From positions 1-64,000 of the forward strand of contig NZ_NSDM01000022.1 in the NCBI RefSeq assembly GCF_030852425.1: DNA of 64,000 nt, read 5' to 3'. This DNA comes from Saccharothrix longispora (GTDB taxonomy: Bacteria > Actinomycetota > Actinomycetes > Mycobacteriales > Pseudonocardiaceae). The translations under genes were made by a program, and so were the position numbers. Numbering within the stretch: position 1 is the first letter of the stretch; each line of letters opens with the position of its first letter. The notes under the pieces were generated by a model. The model saw only the letters and a list, made by a program, of their open reading frames with translations. It made no database searches and was not told the origin of the DNA. Positions 28,710 through 37,544 of the stretch are shown piece by piece.

Positions 28710-31700
28710 TCAGCCCACGGCGGCCAGCCCGCCCGACGCCGGTGAGCGCAGGTCCGCCGAGGTGAGGGTGCGGGACGCGGCGGTGGCGGCCAGGCGGTCG
28801 GCGAGTTGGTGCGCGCCGTGCGCGGTGCGGTCGGCGGAACCCTCGACGCGGGCCCGCAGCGCGGTGATGGCGTCGTCCGGCACGTCGTGGCCGCGCCTCG
28901 CCAGGTGCCGCACCGCCATCCGCACGAGGTCGTCCACGTCGTGCTCGGTGAACTCCCACGCCTCGGCGAAGCACTCGGCCAGCAGGTGGTCGAGCCCGAG
29001 GAGGTCGCGCACCGCGGCCCGTTCGCCCAGCAGCAGCACGACCACGCCGTCGGCGTCCCGGCGGACCGCCTCGACCAGTGCCTCGGCGGTCTCCACCCGG
29101 CGTTCCACCGAGTCGGTGAGCCACCCGGCGTCGGCGTCGAGCACCAGCACCCCGCCCGCGGCGTCCTCGAACGCGCGGCCCACCAGGCTGACGGCCTGGC
29201 CCGGCCACCGGGGGCACAGGTCCACGCCGACGCGGACCCGCACGACGTGGCCCGCGTCGACCAGGCCGAGTTCGGCCAGGGCCTGCGCGTAGAGCCGGGC
29301 CACCTCGCTGCGGCCGGTGCCGCGCGGGCCGGCCAGCACCGCGCTCGCCTGCCGTGCCACGGGCCTGCGCCGCTGCTTGAGCCCGCACAGCCGCAACGCG
29401 GTGCGCCCCAGGGCCTCGCGCACGTCGGCCAGGCCGTGCAGGGCGCTCAGCCGCCGCCAGGCGCGGCTCGCGGCCAGCGCGGCGGCCGGGTCCGTGCCCG
29501 CGTCGGGACCGCCGGCCGACGGAGCCGCCGCACCGAGGGCGGCGATCTCCGGGGCCAGGTCCGCCGCGCTGAGCCGGTTGAAGTCGGAGTCCTTGGCCGG
29601 AGGCTCGTTCGCCAGGCGCGACGCCTGGTTGTTGACCATGGCCTCGAACAGCTTGCGCGCCACGCGGCCGTTGCCGAAGGTGTCGTTCTTGGGCACCCGG
29701 TCGAAGTAGTCGGCCAGTGCCGCCACCGCGTCGTCGGACAGTTCGTAGTAGTGCTTGCGGCACAGGTTGGCGGTGATGGTGACGAGTTCGTCGACGCTGT
29801 AGTTGGGGAACTCGATGGTGCGGGTGAAGCGGGAGGCCAGGCCGGGGTTGGAGGCGAGGAACTTCTCCATCAGCTCGGAGTAGCCCGCGACGATGACGAC
29901 GATCTCGTCGCGGTGGTCCTCCATCATCTTCATCAGCGTGTCGATGGCCTCCTGACCGAAGTCGGGGCCGCTGCCACCGGACTGGCTCGACAGGGTGTAC
30001 GCCTCGTCGATGAACAGCACCCCGCCCATCGCCTTGGTCACGACCTCGGCGGTCTTGATCGCGGTGGCGCCGATGTACTGGGCGACCAGGTCGGCCCGCG
30101 CGACCTCGACCATGTGCCCGCGCGAGAGGATGCCCAGCTCCGCCAGCACCGAGCCGTAGAGCCGGGCGACGGTGGTCTTGCCGGTGCCGGGAGGGCCCGC
30201 GAACACCAGGTGCCTGCTCATGGGCGGCATGGGCAGGCCCAGCTCCTTGCGGCGCTGGCTCATCCGGATGAGGTTGATCAGGCCGATGACCTCCTGCTTG
30301 ACGCCGTGCAGGCCGATCAGCGAGTCCAGGTCGGCCAGCGGCCCGTCCAGGGCGACCGCGCCGTCCGGGTTCCCGTTCGCACCGCCGGTCGGTCGGGTGC
30401 CGGGCAGCCGGTCGGCTCCGGGCCGGTCCGCGGGCGCGGGTCCGACCCCGACGGCGACCTGGCGCTCGTCGGTGACCAGGCCGGTGACGGTGAGCCGGTC
30501 GTGCTCGACGCGCCGGTGCACGGGTGTGCCGCCGCTGCCGGTGACCGTGCAGCCGACCACGGAGGCGTCCTCCTCGGTGTCCAGCAGCACACCGTCGCCG
30601 GCGCTGCCGGTGATCTCGCTGTCCTGGACGTCGGCACGCCCGCCGCTGTGCACGTGGACGCCGTGCCGGCGGGCGTCGCGGACGCGGCACCTGGTGGCGT
30701 TCAACGCCCCGCCGGCGACTTCGAAACCGTCCGCGGCGGCGGCGACGACCTCGCCGTCGCGGACGGTGGCCATGCTGTTCTCCCCGACGCGCAGGCCGCC
30801 GCCCCGCAGCAGCGCGGAGGCCACGGTGGCGCGGGCGCCGCCGGAGAGCGAGACGAGGTGCTCGGCGCGGCCCGCGACCCTGAGGTCACCGACCTCGGCG
30901 CTCACCTCGCCGGACAGGTCGAGCCCGATCCCGTCGCCCGCCGACACCTCGGCGTCGGCGAGCAGCAGGGTCGACCGACCGGACAGGGCGACGGTCGGGC
31001 CGGACGCCGGCTCGGCGTGCAGCCCCCGGAGCTCGACCCGGGCGTCGGCGCGCACCAGCACCGCGCCGTGCGTGGAGCCGCCGACCCACAGCTTGGTGAA
31101 CCGGGGCGTGGCCTCGCCGTCCACGACGACGCCGATCGGGCTGTCGTCGACGCGGCAGTCCTCGAAGCGCGGCGCGGCGGACCCGGTCACCTGGACGGCG
31201 TTGCGGCCCGCCCCGACGAACCGGCAGGCGCGCAGCAGGGGCGTGGTCGCGCCCGCGAGGTGCGCGGACTGCACGCCCGCGCCGGTGAACCGGGACTCTG
31301 CCACGGTCACCTCGCCCGTGCTGGTCAGGTACAGGTCGAGGCTGCCGCTGCCGCTGACCTCCAGGTCGCGGATGTCGGCGGCGGCCTCGCCCTCCACCAC
31401 GACGGCGGGCTTGCCGGTGTCGACGACCTCGCAGTCCTCGACCACGGCGCGGGCGCGCCCGTTGACGCAGATGCCGTTGCCGCCCGCGCGCAGCACCCGG
31501 ACGCGGCGCAGCACCAGCACGCCGTCCTCGGCGACCACCACGCCCGACGACGCGGCGTCGGCGATCTCGGTGTCCTCGACGCTGCTCTGCGCGGGCGAGG
31601 TGACCACCAGGCCCGCGCCGCCGGTCGCGGTGAGCGCGCACCCGCGCAGCGAGACCCGGCCGCGTCCCCTGGCCAGCACGGCGGCCCACGACGCGCTGGA

Positions 31701-32024
31701 CACGCGGCAGCCGTCCAGCGCGACCTCGCCGCGCCGGGCGTCGAGCGCCGCCACGTCGTCGGCGGCGCCGGTCAGCACCAGGCCGGTCAGCCGCACGGCC
31801 TCCGCGTCGACCACGACGACGCTGCCGGTGGCCGCGCGCACCTCGACGGTGCCCGGTCCCTCCTCGGCGCTGAGCGTCACCATCCTGGTGAGCACCAGGT
31901 TCTCGTCGTAGCGGCCGGGCAGCACGCTGATCATCGCGCCGTCGCGGGCGTCGGTGAGCGCCGCGCCGATCGTCGGGTACGCGTCCGACCGGTTCTGCGC
32001 CACCACGAGCAACTGTCGGTTCAT
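28710..32024 (-). CDS. EccA-like AAA ATPase with N-terminal right-handed beta-helix and a degenerate second AAA domain
   Basis: A 1,104-residue protein. Residues about 20-540 are short parallel beta-helix turns (repeated pattern of V-x-D/G-C-x-V or R-x-x-G-x-x-V, as in pectate-lyase-like folds, opening with YPTIGAALTDARDG). A CbxX/EccA-type AAA domain follows, with Walker A GPPGTGKTT (K616), Walker B LFIDEAY (D673, E674), an IVIVAGY sensor strand and an N-P-G-L-x-S-R-F arginine finger. A second AAA-like domain is damaged: GPRGTGRS (R905 where Lys is expected) and VLVLDADAG (A964 where Glu is expected). Canonical EccA has TPRs in place of the helix and recycles ESX substrates in the cytosol. 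The ATG start overlaps the upstream stop by ATGA. Confidence 0.85.
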   Translation of the reverse strand: MNRQLLVVAQNRSDAYPTIGAALTDARDGAMISVLPGRYDENLVLTRMVTLSAEEGPGTVEVRAATGSVVVVDAEAVRLTGLVLTGAADDVAALDARRGEVALDGCRVSSASWAAVLARGRGRVSLRGCALTATGGAGLVVTSPAQSSVEDTEIADAASSGVVVAEDGVLVLRRVRVLRAGGNGICVNGRARAVVEDCEVVDTGKPAVVVEGEAAADIRDLEVSGSGSLDLYLTSTGEVTVAESRFTGAGVQSAHLAGATTPLLRACRFVGAGRNAVQVTGSAAPRFEDCRVDDSPIGVVVDGEATPRFTKLWVGGSTHGAVLVRADARVELRGLHAEPASGPTVALSGRSTLLLADAEVSAGDGIGLDLSGEVSAEVGDLRVAGRAEHLVSLSGGARATVASALLRGGGLRVGENSMATVRDGEVVAAAADGFEVAGGALNATRCRVRDARRHGVHVHSGGRADVQDSEITGSAGDGVLLDTEEDASVVGCTVTGSGGTPVHRRVEHDRLTVTGLVTDERQVAVGVGPAPADRPGADRLPGTRPTGGANGNPDGAVALDGPLADLDSLIGLHGVKQEVIGLINLIRMSQRRKELGLPMPPMSRHLVFAGPPGTGKTTVARLYGSVLAELGILSRGHMVEVARADLVAQYIGATAIKTAEVVTKAMGGVLFIDEAYTLSSQSGGSGPDFGQEAIDTLMKMMEDHRDEIVVIVAGYSELMEKFLASNPGLASRFTRTIEFPNYSVDELVTITANLCRKHYYELSDDAVAALADYFDRVPKNDTFGNGRVARKLFEAMVNNQASRLANEPPAKDSDFNRLSAADLAPEIAALGAAAPSAGGPDAGTDPAAALAASRAWRRLSALHGLADVREALGRTALRLCGLKQRRRPVARQASAVLAGPRGTGRSEVARLYAQALAELGLVDAGHVVRVRVGVDLCPRWPGQAVSLVGRAFEDAAGGVLVLDADAGWLTDSVERRVETAEALVEAVRRDADGVVVLLLGERAAVRDLLGLDHLLAECFAEAWEFTEHDVDDLVRMAVRHLARRGHDVPDDAITALRARVEGSADRTAHGAHQLADRLAATAASRTLTSADLRSPASGGLAAVG

Positions 32025-34795
32025 GCCTGCGACCTCTCCGCTCGGGCGCGGCGGACCAGACCCGGCAACGTGTGGAACCTGGGCACCGCGTACGCGGGGG
32101 TGCGCGGGTCGCGCGGGGCCGAGGCCCACTTGTCGGCGCTGCCGCGCAGCGCGACCTTCGCCAGCTCGTCCAGCGACACGCGGTTGCGGTCCACCCGGCC
32201 GGTGGCGTCGATCTCGCCCGCCGCCAGTTCGCGCAGCAGGACCCGGCCGCGAGCGCCCTCGGCGGGTTCGGTCAGGCCGAGCACCTTGAAGCTGGTGCCG
32301 GGGACGAACAGCACCCGGTCGGTCATGCCGCCGACCTCGGGTTCCAGCAACCGGGTGCGCCGACCGGTCATCGACCACACCAGCACGTCCACGTCGCCTT
32401 CCTGGCGTGCGCAGGGCGCGCTGAGGGCGTTGAGGAACCCCCACTCGGTGACGAGCTTGCGGCCCCGGTAGAGCTCCCAGTCCTGCTCGGTCATCGAAGT
32501 GGTGAACACGGCGATGCCCCGGTGCGAGGGCAGGCGGCTCAGCCCGGAGACCGCGCAGCGCGCGAACGGCACGTGCGGGCCGACGACGGCGGTGCGCAGG
32601 GCGTCGTCCACCCCGTCCCCCTCGGGGGACAGGTAGAGGCGGACGGCCACGGCGTCGGTCAGCAGGTCGGACGAGCGCCCGGTGGACCCCTGGAAGCTGG
32701 GGTGCTCGGACAGCACGCGGGCCACCGAGTTCGCCACCGACGAGAACTGCTGGTTGAGGGTCTTGCGCAACCAGGTGCGCTCGTCGTCCAGGCCGCGCTT
32801 GGGCATCACGGCAGCCGCCGCCGCGGCGGGCACGGGCTGCACCCGGGTGGCCGGACCGGGCCGGGTGTCCCCGGTCGGTCCGGTCGCTTCGGCGGGGACC
32901 TGTTCCGGGGGAGGTGGGGTCGACGCGTCGGGGGGCGGTACGTCGACCCCACCGCTCAGGGGGGGTGCGCCGACAGGTGCGGCGCCGACCGGCGGCACGG
33001 CCGGGGCGCTCCTCCCGGGCGGCGGAGCGGCGGCGGGGGGAACGGCGGCGGGTGGCGCGGTGACCGGCGCGGCGGTGACCGGCGGCGCGGCGCTCGCCGC
33101 AGCCGGGCGTGCGGTCGGCGCGGGCAGCGCCCCGGGCTCCTCGGGTGGCGCGGTGGGTGGCGGCGGTGTGGTGGGCGGCGGGCCGGTGGGCGGGGTCGGG
33201 GCGGTCGCGGCCGGCGGGGCGGTGGGGAAACTCGACTCGGTGCGCAGCGACGGGGGGAGCACGGGCGCGTCGACGGGCGCGGAGCGGTCCGCTGCCGGCC
33301 GGCGGCCGGTGTCCGGCTGCCGCCGCGTCTCGGCGTCCAGCGCGTCGCCCGCCCGAGCCAGGTCCACGACCGGCGTGGGCACCGGTCTGGCCACGAGTTC
33401 GGTGGCCGCCTCGACCACCGGCGCGCCGGGACGCGCGCCGTCGGGCGACGTGCCGTCGGACGGCGCGGGGACGGACGGCACGGAGACGGCCTCGCGGTCC
33501 GGTTCCCCGTCGATCCCCGCCATCGCGCGGCCCGTGGGACGGACGTCGGGCCGCACCCGGGCGCGCGCGGCGGCGGGCACCACGTCGCTCATCCAGCGCG
33601 TCGTCGGGTCGAGGCGGGCGACCAGGTCGTCGGCCAGGACCTTCATCCGGGCCCCGGTCGCCTCGTCCGGGGCGTCGAACAGCATCAGGTGCCGTTCGGG
33701 GTCGACCGGCGTCGACCGCACCGAGTCGGCGTGCTCGGGTTCCTCGGGCGGGCGGACCCACATCCCGGCGGGCACCACCTCCACCACCGCGTCGGGCGCG
33801 TACCAGTACACGGCCGGGCCGACCTCGGACACACCGTGCACGGGCGGCCGGTGGCTGACCAGCCTCGGTGGCGGGGTGATCCCGGCGGGTTGGGGGGTGT
33901 AGGCCAGTTCCCGCACGGCGCTGCGCCAGCCCGGCGCGCCGCCCGCGCGAATGGTGTAGACGTCGGGATCGACCACCGCCCCCACCGGCAGTCCGGTGTA
34001 CCAGACCAGTTCCTCGCCGATGAAGTTCGTCAGCGCCTGCGCGGAGGAGCCGCCGTCCGAATCGGACAGCTGCCCGTAGCGCAGCAGTCGCGTCCGGCCC
34101 TTCAGCTGGGCCGGGAGGCCGGCCCAGAAGCGGGCCACGTCGTCGAACGAGATCGACGGCGCGTCGGGGCAGCCGAGGACCAGCGTGAGCACGTCGGGCT
34201 GGCACGGCAGGTTCTCCTGCAACCGGGCGCGGTGCACCCGCAGCTGCCCGTCGTCGCACGCGGGCCTGATCCACACCCCGCCGCCGAGCGGTTCGGCGAT
34301 GCCGGTGGCGCTGGTGGCGACGGGGTCGGACAGCGCCTCGGACTCCCAGGTCGGCTTCGGGAAGCGCTTGGACTCCCAGCGCGGCGGCTTGCCCGGCTGG
34401 AACCTGATCCACCCGCTGTGCCGCCCGGCGTCCACGAACAGCGAGCCGCCCACCCCGGGCAGGATCGCACCGTCGGGGGCGATCACCGGTCGGTTGAGGC
34501 GCTCGGCCAGCCACTGGCCGGCCAGCGCGGTGGTCTCGCGGGACCGGCCGCCGATGACGATGCGCACCCCGCGGCGGGGTCGGGGCATCAGGTCCGCCAC
34601 GGATTCCCAGGCGGAGAAGGGGCTGCCCGTGGGCAGGTCGACCACGACGAGGTCGTGGTGGGGGTCCACGGCGACGACGAGGGCCAGGTTGCGCGCCTCG
34701 GGGGTCAACTGGTCCCGGGGGTGGACGACCAGGGCGTTGCCGATCATGCGGCTGGTCATCTCCACACCGCCGCGCCGTTCGGTCATCGGGCTCAT
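32021..34795 (-). CDS. Pro-rich T7SS operon protein with ADP-ribosyltransferase-like C-terminal domain
   Basis: A 924-residue protein starting at ATG 34795, one base after the EccB stop, with GAGAGG upstream; an ATG three codons later is an alternative. Residues 1-370 form a globular part (ALVVHPRDQLTPEARNLALVV onward). About 430-670 is Pro/Ala-rich and disordered. The final 250 residues have a conserved-looking domain with an ELYRGRKLV strand (near residue 776), an FLNALSAP segment and a terminal DRVLFVPGTSFKVLGL (near 826-840). R-G, then S-containing strand, then E-x-E-V-L-F-PGT-F-x-V is the order of arginine-type ADP-ribosyltransferases, but the E-x-E is absent here, so it is probably an inactive or altered version. 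No signal peptide. Function unknown; position in the operon suggests a secretion-linked role. Confidence 0.65.
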   Translation of the reverse strand: MSPMTERRGGVEMTSRMIGNALVVHPRDQLTPEARNLALVVAVDPHHDLVVVDLPTGSPFSAWESVADLMPRPRRGVRIVIGGRSRETTALAGQWLAERLNRPVIAPDGAILPGVGGSLFVDAGRHSGWIRFQPGKPPRWESKRFPKPTWESEALSDPVATSATGIAEPLGGGVWIRPACDDGQLRVHRARLQENLPCQPDVLTLVLGCPDAPSISFDDVARFWAGLPAQLKGRTRLLRYGQLSDSDGGSSAQALTNFIGEELVWYTGLPVGAVVDPDVYTIRAGGAPGWRSAVRELAYTPQPAGITPPPRLVSHRPPVHGVSEVGPAVYWYAPDAVVEVVPAGMWVRPPEEPEHADSVRSTPVDPERHLMLFDAPDEATGARMKVLADDLVARLDPTTRWMSDVVPAAARARVRPDVRPTGRAMAGIDGEPDREAVSVPSVPAPSDGTSPDGARPGAPVVEAATELVARPVPTPVVDLARAGDALDAETRRQPDTGRRPAADRSAPVDAPVLPPSLRTESSFPTAPPAATAPTPPTGPPPTTPPPPTAPPEEPGALPAPTARPAAASAAPPVTAAPVTAPPAAVPPAAAPPPGRSAPAVPPVGAAPVGAPPLSGGVDVPPPDASTPPPPEQVPAEATGPTGDTRPGPATRVQPVPAAAAAAVMPKRGLDDERTWLRKTLNQQFSSVANSVARVLSEHPSFQGSTGRSSDLLTDAVAVRLYLSPEGDGVDDALRTAVVGPHVPFARCAVSGLSRLPSHRGIAVFTTSMTEQDWELYRGRKLVTEWGFLNALSAPCARQEGDVDVLVWSMTGRRTRLLEPEVGGMTDRVLFVPGTSFKVLGLTEPAEGARGRVLLRELAAGEIDATGRVDRNRVSLDELAKVALRGSADKWASAPRDPRTPAYAVPRFHTLPGLVRRARAERSQA

Positions 34796-34796
34796 G

Positions 34797-36152
34797 TCAA
34801 CTGCCTCTCTTCTCCACCACGCCGAGGGCGCTGCGCGCGAGCGCGGGCCCACTGGGCACCGCGGCGAGCACGTCGGCGGCCACGGGCGTCGGCGCGATGC
34901 CGCCGAACCCCAGCGCGGCCACCGAGCCGTCGTCGGGCAACGAGTACTTGACACCCCGATCGGTGATCAGGAAGCGGTCCGGCTTGCGCCCGTCCGCCAC
35001 GGGCACGGCGGCGGCCAGCACCCCCGAGGAGGGCTTGAGCCGCACGGCGGCGGTGGTCGCGGTGGCCTGCGCCGGGCTGTGCCCCGGGTCCGCGGTCACC
35101 AGTTCGCTCACCACCCGCGTCCCCTCCGACCGCTGGCGCAGGCACACCGCGCGCTCGGGCCCGTCGCCGTCCACCAGCGAGGTGGTGCGGTCCAGGGCGG
35201 GCAGGCGGGAGACCAGGGAGGTGTCGGTCGAGCGGGGGGCGGCGACGAGCGCGGCGGTGTCCAGCGGTGAGACGCCGCGCCGCAGCTTGGCCTGCACCAG
35301 CACCGACTCGATCCGCGACAGCGGCGCGAGGCCGTCCTCGCGCAGCAGGAAGTGCTGGGTGCCGCCGCCCGCGGTGGCCTGCTCGAACAGGTCGCCGATC
35401 CGGCGCGGCGCGCCGGCGATCGACGGCCCGCCCTTCCCGTCGTCCGCCACCTCGGCGGCGCCGATCACCGGGCCGTCCGGCAGGGCGCCCAGCCACGCGG
35501 GCGGCACCGCGACCGGCGGTCCGGCACCGAGGCCCAGCGCGACCGGGACGGTGTCGTCGACGAGTCGGTGCTTGCGGTCGCCCCACACCAGGTACTGCCG
35601 GCCCTCGGAAGCGACCCACAGATGGCTGTCGTCACCCGCGTCCGCGGCCTGCGCGCCGGGCACCAGGTCCAGTCCCATGCCGCCACCGGACTTCGCCAGG
35701 CACAGCAGCCACGGCCCGGTGACGAGGGCGGCGCGGTCCGGCACGGCGTCGGGCGCGCCCTCGATGCCGATCTCCGGTCCCCGCTCCAGCCCCGCCAGCG
35801 ACACCCGCTTGATCGTCTCGACGTGCGCGCCCTCGCCGACCATCAGCAGGGCGGAGGCGTGGTTGGACACCGGCACGAGCACCCCGCCCCGGTGGACGTA
35901 GGTCGCGCCGGTCTCCTCCTCGACGAGGATCGCGCCGGGCTGCTTCCACGCCTGCGAGCCGCCCGGCTTGATCAGGCCGTAGACGCCGAAGCCGACGCCG
36001 ATCAGCAGTGCCAGCACGATGCCCATGACCAGCCCGAACAGGGCGCGCTTGGCAGGCGGTTCGCCGTGGCTGGTGTCGCCGAGCAGCAGGGCGGAGCTCA
36101 TCCGCCCGACCATGGTCTGGTAGGCGTGCAGGTGGTCGCGCTGGGTCTGCAC
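34797..36152 (-). CDS. eccB: Type VII secretion protein EccB
   Basis: A 451-residue protein. It has the EccB layout: a short cytosolic N-terminus (QTQRDHLHAYQTMVGRMSSAL), one transmembrane helix at about residues 37-61, and a large extracytoplasmic domain with repeated beta structure and two conserved cysteines (C151 and one near 346 in AVCLRQ), which form a disulfide in the family. EccB is part of the ESX membrane complex. The GTG start at 36152 lies three bases after the EccD stop and matches where the family begins. Length is close to the usual 450-500 residues. Confidence 0.93.
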   Translation of the reverse strand: MQTQRDHLHAYQTMVGRMSSALLLGDTSHGEPPAKRALFGLVMGIVLALLIGVGFGVYGLIKPGGSQAWKQPGAILVEEETGATYVHRGGVLVPVSNHASALLMVGEGAHVETIKRVSLAGLERGPEIGIEGAPDAVPDRAALVTGPWLLCLAKSGGGMGLDLVPGAQAADAGDDSHLWVASEGRQYLVWGDRKHRLVDDTVPVALGLGAGPPVAVPPAWLGALPDGPVIGAAEVADDGKGGPSIAGAPRRIGDLFEQATAGGGTQHFLLREDGLAPLSRIESVLVQAKLRRGVSPLDTAALVAAPRSTDTSLVSRLPALDRTTSLVDGDGPERAVCLRQRSEGTRVVSELVTADPGHSPAQATATTAAVRLKPSSGVLAAAVPVADGRKPDRFLITDRGVKYSLPDDGSVAALGFGGIAPTPVAADVLAAVPSGPALARSALGVVEKRGS

Positions 36153-36155
36153 GGT

Positions 36156-37544
36156 TCACCCGGCCAATCCGCGCGCCCACGCGTAGACGGCGAGGACCTG
36201 GAGCAGCACGGGCAGCACCGCGATGCCCGCGCAGATCTCCAGGACGTTGGCGAGGTGCCCCCACAGCGGCAGCGGACGGCGGTGCAGCGGGCGCAGCGCG
36301 GCGGCCACCAGCAGCACCGCGACACCCAGCAGCGCCCCCAGACCGCTGATCCGCCAGACCGGTTCGAGCAGCGCGAGCAGCACCACCACCTGCGACAGCG
36401 CGCACCACGTGCCCGCCAGCGACAGCGCGGTGCGCTGCACGACGTTGCGGAACTCCCTGGCCCGCAGCAGCAGCAACGCGGTCAGCAGCCCGGCCATCAC
36501 GTGACCGGCCCAGCCGGCGTCGGTGAACAGCACGGGCACGGCCACCGCGAGCACCGGCGCGGCACCCACCGCGAGCATGGTCAGGTACTGGTCGGCCTGC
36601 CGGGTCCGGGCGACCAGGTCGGCCGCGGGTTCGGGCTCGACGTCGATCTGGAGCTCCTCGGCCGTGCGGGGCAGCTGGGGGCCCCGCAGCCGGGCGGCGC
36701 GAGTGGCGATCTTCGGCGTGAACAGGGTGAGCAGGAAGAAGGTCGTGCCGGTCACGGCGGCGGTCTGCGTGCCGCTCAGCCCGACGCCCAGGAGCAGCCA
36801 GCCCGCGAGCACGGCGCCCAGCGCGAGGACCACCACCACGCCGAACGGCACCACCGGCAGGTCGCGCACCACGAGGCGTTGCAGCACGAGCGGCAGGAGG
36901 GAGCAGGCCAGGGCGGCGACCGCGCCGACGAGCACCCCGACGGGGGCGACCTCGCCGTCGGGGCCGGCGAGGCCGATCAGGCCGGTCAGCCAGGCGAACC
37001 CGCACCCGGCCACCCCGGCGATGGCCGACAGCGGCCGGTCACCGCTGGTGCGGGCGACCGCGACCGACGCGACGAGCAGCACCAGGGCCAAGGCGCCCGC
37101 CGTCAGCGCGAACGCCATCGTGGCGGGCGCGGCGAACAGGGCGGCGCCGATCGTCGCGAGCACGACCGCCGACAGGCCCAGGAACAGCCTGCGGTTGGCC
37201 GCGTCGCTCCACCGGTCGCCCTGCCTGCCGATCGCGGTGGCCATGCCCTCGGCGACGTCGTCGAAGTCCAACTCCGGCAGTGGGTCCTCGGCGGGCGAGA
37301 GGTGGAACTGGTCGCCGTCGAGCCAGTCCAGGGTCTCCGGTGTGCCGTCCGGGTCGAGCGGGGCCTCCCCCAGCCGTTGCAGCACCCAGGAGCCGTACTC
37401 GGCGCCGCGCTCCTCCTCGGGCACGACGTGCTCGACCAGCACCGGGATCAGCTCGGCGACCGGCGTCGCCACGGGCACCGCCAGGTCTGCCTTGCCGGCC
37501 GGTCCGACCACGGTGACGCGGCACAGCGCCGCGGCGGCCGTCAC
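36156..37544 (-). CDS. eccD: Type VII secretion integral membrane protein EccD
   Basis: A 462-residue protein with an N-terminal ubiquitin-like domain (CRVTVVGPAGKADLAVP and V-A-E-L-I-P-V-L-V-E within the first 85 residues), a linker, and about eleven hydrophobic segments from about residue 125 to the end. This is the EccD topology; EccD forms the membrane vestibule of the ESX complex. The GTG start at 37544 overlaps the eccC stop by GTGA, pointing to translational coupling. No cues support the longer reading that would extend back into eccC. Confidence 0.93.
   Translation of the reverse strand: MTAAAALCRVTVVGPAGKADLAVPVATPVAELIPVLVEHVVPEEERGAEYGSWVLQRLGEAPLDPDGTPETLDWLDGDQFHLSPAEDPLPELDFDDVAEGMATAIGRQGDRWSDAANRRLFLGLSAVVLATIGAALFAAPATMAFALTAGALALVLLVASVAVARTSGDRPLSAIAGVAGCGFAWLTGLIGLAGPDGEVAPVGVLVGAVAALACSLLPLVLQRLVVRDLPVVPFGVVVVLALGAVLAGWLLLGVGLSGTQTAAVTGTTFFLLTLFTPKIATRAARLRGPQLPRTAEELQIDVEPEPAADLVARTRQADQYLTMLAVGAAPVLAVAVPVLFTDAGWAGHVMAGLLTALLLLRAREFRNVVQRTALSLAGTWCALSQVVVLLALLEPVWRISGLGALLGVAVLLVAAALRPLHRRPLPLWGHLANVLEICAGIAVLPVLLQVLAVYAWARGLAG

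Noticed and set aside
32025-34514. A start for the beta-helix ATPase as far upstream as 34514
   Set aside because: The extra 830 residues are an out-of-frame reading of the preceding Pro-rich gene; the ATG at 32024 overlaps that gene's stop by ATGA and begins the first beta-helix turn.
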